DNA of 64,000 nucleotides from Promerops cafer (lineage: Eukaryota > Chordata > Aves > Passeriformes > Nectariniidae). Below the pieces are notes generated by a model that saw only the letters and a list, made by a program, of their open reading frames with translations, ran no database searches and was not told where the DNA came from. Each line of letters begins with the position of its first letter. Position 1 is the stretch's first letter. The stretch is taken from NCBI GenBank assembly GCA_013398275.1, contig VZSE01003113.1, positions 446,204 through 510,203 on the forward strand, written 5' to 3'. This document shows, in pieces, positions 57,601 to 64,000 of this stretch. The translations under genes were made by a program, and so were the position numbers.

Positions 57601-60600
57601 GGTGCCCAGATGCTCAGGGCAGCCTCCCACAGCCCTGCACACACACAGCGTGCTGGGATGGCTCCTGCCAGCCCTGCTCTCCATCATGCAGTGGTGACAG
57701 TCAGCACCAGCACTGCTGTCACCAAAAGGGCTCTGCTTATAGAGACTTGTGTCTTTGAGCAGCAGAGTTTGTTGTGCCTCATGTCTACTAAAGCAGACAG
57801 GGTTTTTTGCTGGTGCTAGGGCTAGCAGATGCAAGGTACAAGTGTTCTCCAGGCAGGAAAGGCCACAGGGAAGGTCACTTTGCAGGAGCAAAGCCCAGGT
57901 CTGGGTCTCTCTCTGGTTGAAATCTGGCTTCATTCCCAGTCAAAAGCCCCAGGGACAGAATGACCACATGGACGTGCAGGAAGAAAAGGAAGGGGCAGAT
58001 CAGTCCAGCTGGTTTCCCCTGTCTGCACCACTTGCAGGCAGCTCAGTGGTGTCCTCTCTTCAGATGGTGTCTCTGCTCTGGTCCTGCAAAGCACCTGGCT
58101 GCCACAGTCAAGCATGGCCTTTGTGCTGTTAAAGGTGGAATTGCTTCAGGATGCCTTGGTTAACAAAGGAAATCTAGCAGGAGGAGGCTTTTCCAATCAG
58201 GGAGGGAGTGTGGGAGGAAGTGTGGTGGGTGACTCACACAATGCCGGCCCAACAATTGCAGGAACTTGCTGGAGGAAATGACTAAAATAGCCACGTGGGG
58301 CAGCCCTGGAGAGCAGGCTTCACATAAATAACCAGAACATGAAAGATGAACTGTACTAGGTGAGGGAAAACAAGCAGGGAGGGGAAGAGAGGAGCTCTCA
58401 GAAGAGGATGGTGGAGGAAATGGCTGCCATTTTCAGTGGCAAAGGATCCTCCACGGTGATGGCTTGAAGGTCAGCATCAGTGCCAAGGGTTGCAGAAGGA
58501 TCCTGGACTTTCACAGATTCTCTAGAATGGGCATTGCACTTCATCCTTGGTTCCTCTTGATCTGGACTAGGCAACAACTAGATATGCCAAAAAAAAAAGA
58601 GCCGAGCAAAGGCTTTTTTCTCCCTCTTTCACTTGTGGAAAAAAAGCATGGCCAGAGGCAAGTTATATCAGCCTGGCTGCACCAGAAGGAAAGTATTTCC
58701 CACGTAACTGAGAAGAAAGGTGCAGCCCCCATCCCTCCCCTGGCCAGGGAGGCAGAGCTGCTGCCCTGGCGCCGTGAGTCCCGAGAGCCCAGCTCTGTCA
58801 CTGCACGTGCCTTGGCCCCAGCCTCAGGAGCACGAGTGGCTTCGTGCAAAGTCCACAAGCCTTTGCAGAGTTTAGGTTAAAATGGGAGCTCTAATAATCA
58901 ATTTCCCCGCAAAACAAGTAAACAGAGAGACGATGCCGCACCAGCCTTTGTTTTCAAAGAGTTCTCCCTGTTGGCTATTGCTGAGATGAATTTATTTCTT
59001 CATCATAGATATTTCCTATACAAAATATATAGTTTAATAGCTTTGATCTCTCCACATGCAGTACTTTAAGCTGATTCCAAGTTTTATGCAGTTAAACACT
59101 ACCACATGCTTCAAGAACTCAGTTCAGCCTTCTCTATAAACTAGTGTAAATCAGAGTAAGAATGTGAACTGCTTCTTGCCAAAATAGAGGGTGTGCCTCT
59201 TGCCCACGCTAAATTCCTTTCTTCATCTCTGCTCTGCTCACAGTTAACCTGCAGCGTAGCAGCCTGGGTTTGTGTGACACCCGTTACATCCCACACAGGA
59301 ACACTGCAGCCTTCCAGCGACCCAGAGAAATGCAGACCAAAGATTAACAGTCCAAATCACCAAGTCAAGAAAGTCTTTTCAATCCTGGTTAATCCCTTCA
59401 GCGTCCTGGTTACATTTGTTCGTCAAAACACATGAAATCTTAGGAAAAAAATAGGAAAGGGGGGAGAAATCATCTGCATGACATACAGGACAGCGAGCCT
59501 CTGGAAACTCATCCAGTCCTTCTCCATCTCACAATCCACAAGGCCATTTTAAGCACAGGGGTATCATTCATTAGCATGACAGCCCAGTTTAGTCCCAGAG
59601 CATCAAACATCCTTGTCTTTGTGGGGAAATACATCCTACAGCATCTTCATGAAGGGACAAAGCTGAGGGTTGGCATGGGTAGCAGGGTCTCATTGCTGCT
59701 GAAGGCAGCCAGTCTGGTAAAAATCTGATTGAAGCACAGCCCAGTTTGGCCTTTGAGTACTTGAAAATGTGTTTCTGAAGGACACATGCTGGGGCTAAAA
59801 TAAATAGCACACTTCCAGGAGGGCAAGGAGGGAGAGTTAAACATCCCATTGAAGGGGATACTCCTGGGTAGCCTGGGGTGACAGAAAGACATGCCAACAT
59901 GTGGGCAGCCAGGGGCTTAGACTGTGGCTTTATTGGGGATAAGAGCTTGTTCCAAAATGGTTTATGCTTTCCATGGTACTTGGCTGCTGCAGACAGTGAG
60001 AGTACCACGCTCTGATGTGTCGTGCAAAGCTGTGTGATTTTCCTCCATCCAAACATCCTCACAAAGCCTGGTTAGCATCAGGACCAGCGCATACGGAGCA
60101 TGGCTGGTGCTGAAAATCAAGTGATTTTTCGAAAACCCTCTTTTTCTTTGCTTTGGGTGAAGTGCTGCTGGTCTGGAACGTACAGCATAGGAGACCACAC
60201 TTTCCTAGGGCAAACACAAAACACAAACCCATTGGAAACAAGGTATCAGGAGCTCGTGTGTTCACTAAAGGGCTGGTTTTCACATGAGCATATTTTCCTC
60301 CTGCAGTGTCCAAGGGCTGTGAGGGTCAGAGCCCTGTGCTGTGGTCTCTTGGTGTTGGTGGCAGCTGTGAAGGCCAGGCTCGGCTTTCAGGGCTGATCAT
60401 TGCCCTGCTGTGCTCAGAAGGTGACCCAGTAAGATTTCCAGACGTTTCTCTAGACCTGTCCCAGTTTGGGTGTGGATATCACCATTCTGAACCACTGAGA
60501 AGTGGGATTTTTGCTGTTCTGTCCTGTGCAGAGGCCTGGAGCACTGGAGGAGCTTGTCCTTGCCCTGGACCAATGACAAGAAAAGCAAGCACCTCAAGAG

Positions 60601-63562
60601 GGGAGGAGGACATGGATTGATTGATTTGATTTCAGTCTGTGCTGCTTGCACACACTGAGGGCTCTTCTCAGCTGTCTGAAAAATCCACTTGATTAGAAAA
60701 TACAGAAACAATTAAGCACTTACTTCTGTTTACTTTTGCAATAGGAACAATTCATCTTTCTTCCTTCGGACTTCCACCTCTAACCCTAATTCCTTGCTCT
60801 GCACACAGCCAAGCACAGTTCAGACAGGGTAAACAGTAAGAGAGATTAAGATTCTGGACTTCAGTTAGAAACATAAATCAGCTTTGAAATAGTCACATTT
60901 TTTGGCCTAACTAAAGGAAGTCATCTGTACAAAACAGGCTATGGCCACTTTCTTTGTTGTAGCTAGAAATATGCCAACTTCCTGGCTGCTGAAAAATACT
61001 TCTTTTTGTTGTTTTTTTTTCATGACAGTGGGATCATGTAGCTGGCAATGCTTGAAGAGAATCTTAGATCAGGGGAAGAAAGAGGCACTATAAAGGCACT
61101 GCTGTGGCAGTGGCTGACAGCATGGCCAGGCACAGAACCCCTTGGTGATACACAAGAAGGGAGCTGAGTGGAGGATATAGCACAGGGCCTGGTCTGTAAA
61201 TGGACCACATTGGAAGGAGCAAAAATGCCCCATGATGCCTCTGTTTGTTTGGGCCATTTATTTTTATGGCTTTGTTCTGTAATTGCCTCACTGGGGATGA
61301 CACATTTCCCAACACTGCGTTACTGGTGGATTTTCTGGAATTGGTGACTTCCAACTCATCCCTTGTTAGCTGGCAGGTAGGTCCTGGCACGTCCTGGGAC
61401 ATGGACATTACCTCATTACCACATCAGCAGAACCAGACCCTGTTCCAAGACCTGCCTCAGTGGCCTGCAGCATGGAACCCCTGTGCCCTGGGGCTGCACA
61501 GCTGCTGGCACAGCTAGCCCAGCATCTCACCTCACTTGCCAGCAGAAAGGTACTATACTTCTGGAAATAGGTAAGAAAAATAAACTATTTGCTCTGCTTG
61601 AACATATATTAAACAGATGCAGCTTTCCCCCTTTGGCTTGTTGCTTCTGAACCCAAATCATGTCACTGACTGAGTTTATGCTACAGCTCTCTAAAAGAGT
61701 TGCATTGGCTCAGCTGAAGTGGACAGTGGGAATGACCATGATTTCTGCTGGAACAAAAAAATTCAGCACCAAGACTCCACCTCGTGCATGACAAAGACCA
61801 AGAGAGACACCAGAACAGCCTTTGGGATAATTACTTTGTGTGTGAGAGGCAGTAATATATTTTCTTTTTCCAGTGAAGTGAAGTGAAGTTACAAAGTTAC
61901 GATTTAAATACTTCAGGACTATAGCAATGGGAGGGGAAGTGCATTGGGGTATAAAACATATGAAAAGTCTCATGGCAAAGAATAGCTGAGAAATGGGCAG
62001 GAAATACTGAACTTCAGCTTCACATCTGTTCTTAAATATGTAAAACAGCTAAAACTCCACTGCACACTTTCTACTGACAAATCTGGATAGGCTGAACATT
62101 ATATTAAAACTATTTTCTCACTGTAACCAGCTACAGAAACTTCAAAGCAAAATGTACTGTCCTTCACTTTGGTGTCCCACTGTCCTTTTGGTGCTTAGTG
62201 TCCCACATGACGCTGATGCTAGATGAGAGGTTATTGCTCTAAAAGCTCTCTTCTCTTAAGAGGGAGCATCTCCTGCAAACACAGTGGCTACACAGCTCAG
62301 TGGCTTTGAAGACAGGGAAATGCCACCTTTTTTCTGAAGCCTGGAGTACAACCACCTCCCCGCTGGCCATGTCAACGTGGCTGCTGCCGACTGGGACCAA
62401 GGCTCTGTAAACAGCACTCAAAGAGGGGGGATGCTGCCTTTGTGCTGCCAGCACTGACATCCCCTGCAGTGGGCTACCTCAGCCAGGACACCAGCACTGA
62501 CAGCACTGCTCGGGTGCCCCTGCTCACCTTGCAGCAGCACATGCTGGTCTCCAGGCATCCCTCTGGGAGCAGAAGCCTGCACAGGCACATGGACCGTCCA
62601 CAGCATCCTTCAGAAACTGCTCAAACACACGTGGACTCTTTGATTTCACAGCTCTTTGAGGGCTGCTATGTTTTTATTACATTTCTGAATGGTGGTAATT
62701 TCCCACTGAGCTTCAGAAAAATGTTGTATGGTTATGGGTGAGATCATGGTTTGTGCTGTATCATTAGGTAAGTGAAGGGATTGTACAGGGAGGGCAGAAC
62801 CAGGGTGATGTGAGTTACCAGGGGCAGTTTGGCTCTGGTGGCATTTAGAGTGTGACACAGATCTGAAGAGAGATTGTTTCATGGAGTAAACACAGTATGA
62901 CCTGGTTCCTGGTGCAGCTGGGTAAGGTGTCCACTCTGACCTTCCCTCCCCTCACCAAAGCAAATGACCAATCTTTACATCTACTTGTAGAAATACAGAT
63001 AAATATACTGATATATATGTCTGTGGATCCACATAAATATTCTTCTGGTCCAGGCATCTTCCAATGCAATTCTTATTTCTGCTGTATGGCAGTGAGGATC
63101 TTCAGGGGCAAAAGCCTCCCAGAACAGGGTTGCAAGAAGCAGCACGTGCCACCAAGTCTCCACCCTTCTGTCTCCAATATCCACCATGGAAAAGGACAGC
63201 AGTCGTGCAACTGTCACTGCTCATCAACATCCCAGCACTGGAGAGACACAAAGAGCACCAGAATTTTCTCTAATCATCTCTATCCATTGAGTGTGGTTGC
63301 AGAAAGTCAGATGTGATCAACCTCAGAGCACAAGTGATTGCTGCAGTGCTTGTCCTTTGTCACGTCAGAGGCAAAACAGAGGCTGTGTGGATCCAGTCTG
63401 TTCCTCTGGAAGCAGTGCCACAGAGCAGTCTGTCTCAGCATGGTGAGGCTCCTCCAGTAGCAGGCAGCTAAATATTTAATTTGGTTTCTACCCCAGCAGT
63501 GTCCTCCACAACAGTTTCTGGTGACTCATTTGACAGGTGTTTTGCAGGGTGCGCCTTGGCAA
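54601..63562. other. Noncoding, nothing recognised
   Basis: Nine kilobases without a recognisable exon, RNA gene or repeat family. Frames of up to 157 codons (minus, 60062-59589) were inspected and none resembles a known family. A short AAACTAGTGTAAATCAGAGTAA string at about 59139-59160 recalls an old amniote repeat but is too short to call. A donor-like GCC|GTGAGTCCC at about 58773 ends no recognisable exon. Confidence 0.45.
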
Positions 63563-63575
63563 TGGGATTATCCCA
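63563..63575. promoter_or_regulatory. Palindromic paired GGATTA-type site
   Basis: TGGGATTATCCCA is a perfect inverted repeat around a central T. It contains overlapping GGATTA/TAATCC-like cores of the kind bound by K50 homeodomain proteins (OTX, PITX, GSC). Function is inferred only from the motif. Confidence 0.3.
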
Positions 63576-64000
63576 CTGGGTTCTGTAGAAATCACTCACT
63601 GGTCATATGCAGATTAATAGAGAAAGACACCAGGTAATTAAATTTTTGTTACATTCACAAAATGAAAGTGCTTTATGGGATGCACCTCATTTTCTAATCA
63701 AGTCTATGGGTAGGATTTCCCTCCCTCCAAGTTCATGCTCTAGAACGTGGAATTGAAATCTTTTCAGAAGAATCCCAAACTGGCAGGGGCATGGGCTTGA
63801 AGTCGGAGACCATCAGTTCTGTCTGTTTGGGGTTCAGTGTGCCGACTGTGTACTTGGCTTTAGACATCTGGTTTATGCCAAATGCAACCTGCTCTGGGCT
63901 TCAAACATGATCTAGGTGTGCAGGAACAAGCTGGAGATGAAGCCTGACTCTCCACACTTGCTGTAAACGGGTTTCCCAGGGTGGGAGTGTTAGTTGCTAC
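63576..64000. other. Noncoding, nothing recognised to the right edge
   Basis: No exon, RNA gene or repeat family was recognised. Confidence 0.4.

Noticed and set aside
60776..60794. Telomere-like CTCTAACCCTAATTCC
   Set aside because: There is less than two units of the TTAGGG complement and no array.

Overview
The window looks like nuclear DNA from a bird. The evidence is in the repeats: three recognisable CR1 LINE tails (about 20935-20990 +, 38384-38540 -, 52855-53214 +), including the typical TTCTATGATTCTATGATT end, plus one solo endogenous-retrovirus LTR of a type common in avian genomes (33644-34121, minus orientation). Much older relics resembling MIR-type CORE-SINEs and an ancient CR1/L3-type LINE are also visible. 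Base composition is moderate and CpG is depleted, except in a few short islands. Nothing in the window looks bacterial or viral-episomal, and I see no CRISPR array, operon or intact mobile-element gene.

Layout. Positions 1 to about 255 are a true CpG island containing GC boxes. A good minus-strand splice donor (GTGAGT, positions 24-19) lies in it, so the island is best read as promoter plus first exon of a gene that continues leftwards, off the window. If so, the other 63.7 kb is upstream flank or intergenic DNA. I could not recognise one protein-coding exon in it. The longest ORFs (about 200 codons at 12.2-12.8, 25.7-26.3 and 50.2-50.8 kb) lie in locally GC-rich stretches, have no recognisable domain, and are roughly what chance gives in a window of this size.

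Apart from dispersed repeats, the sequence holds three small CpG-enriched islands that could be distal regulatory elements or promoters of unannotated transcripts (6720-7060, 45900-46110, 54181-54600). It also holds several perfect palindromes or hairpins (6722-6734, 7009-7020, 10018-10039, 35533-35560, 40750-40764, 63563-63575), one 15-bp minisatellite (49919-50023), several perfect two-copy tandem duplications with 19-26 bp units, and one long A homopolymer with an unresolved base (44622-44658).

No new biological system was found. The observations most worth checking are the CpG-rich element at 6.7-7.1 kb with two related palindromes, the CpG-rich, duplication-bearing element at 54.2-54.6 kb, and the direction and extent of transcription from the CpG island at the left edge. 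All repeat identifications were made by eye and would need RepeatMasker/Dfam confirmation; conservation could not be tested here.
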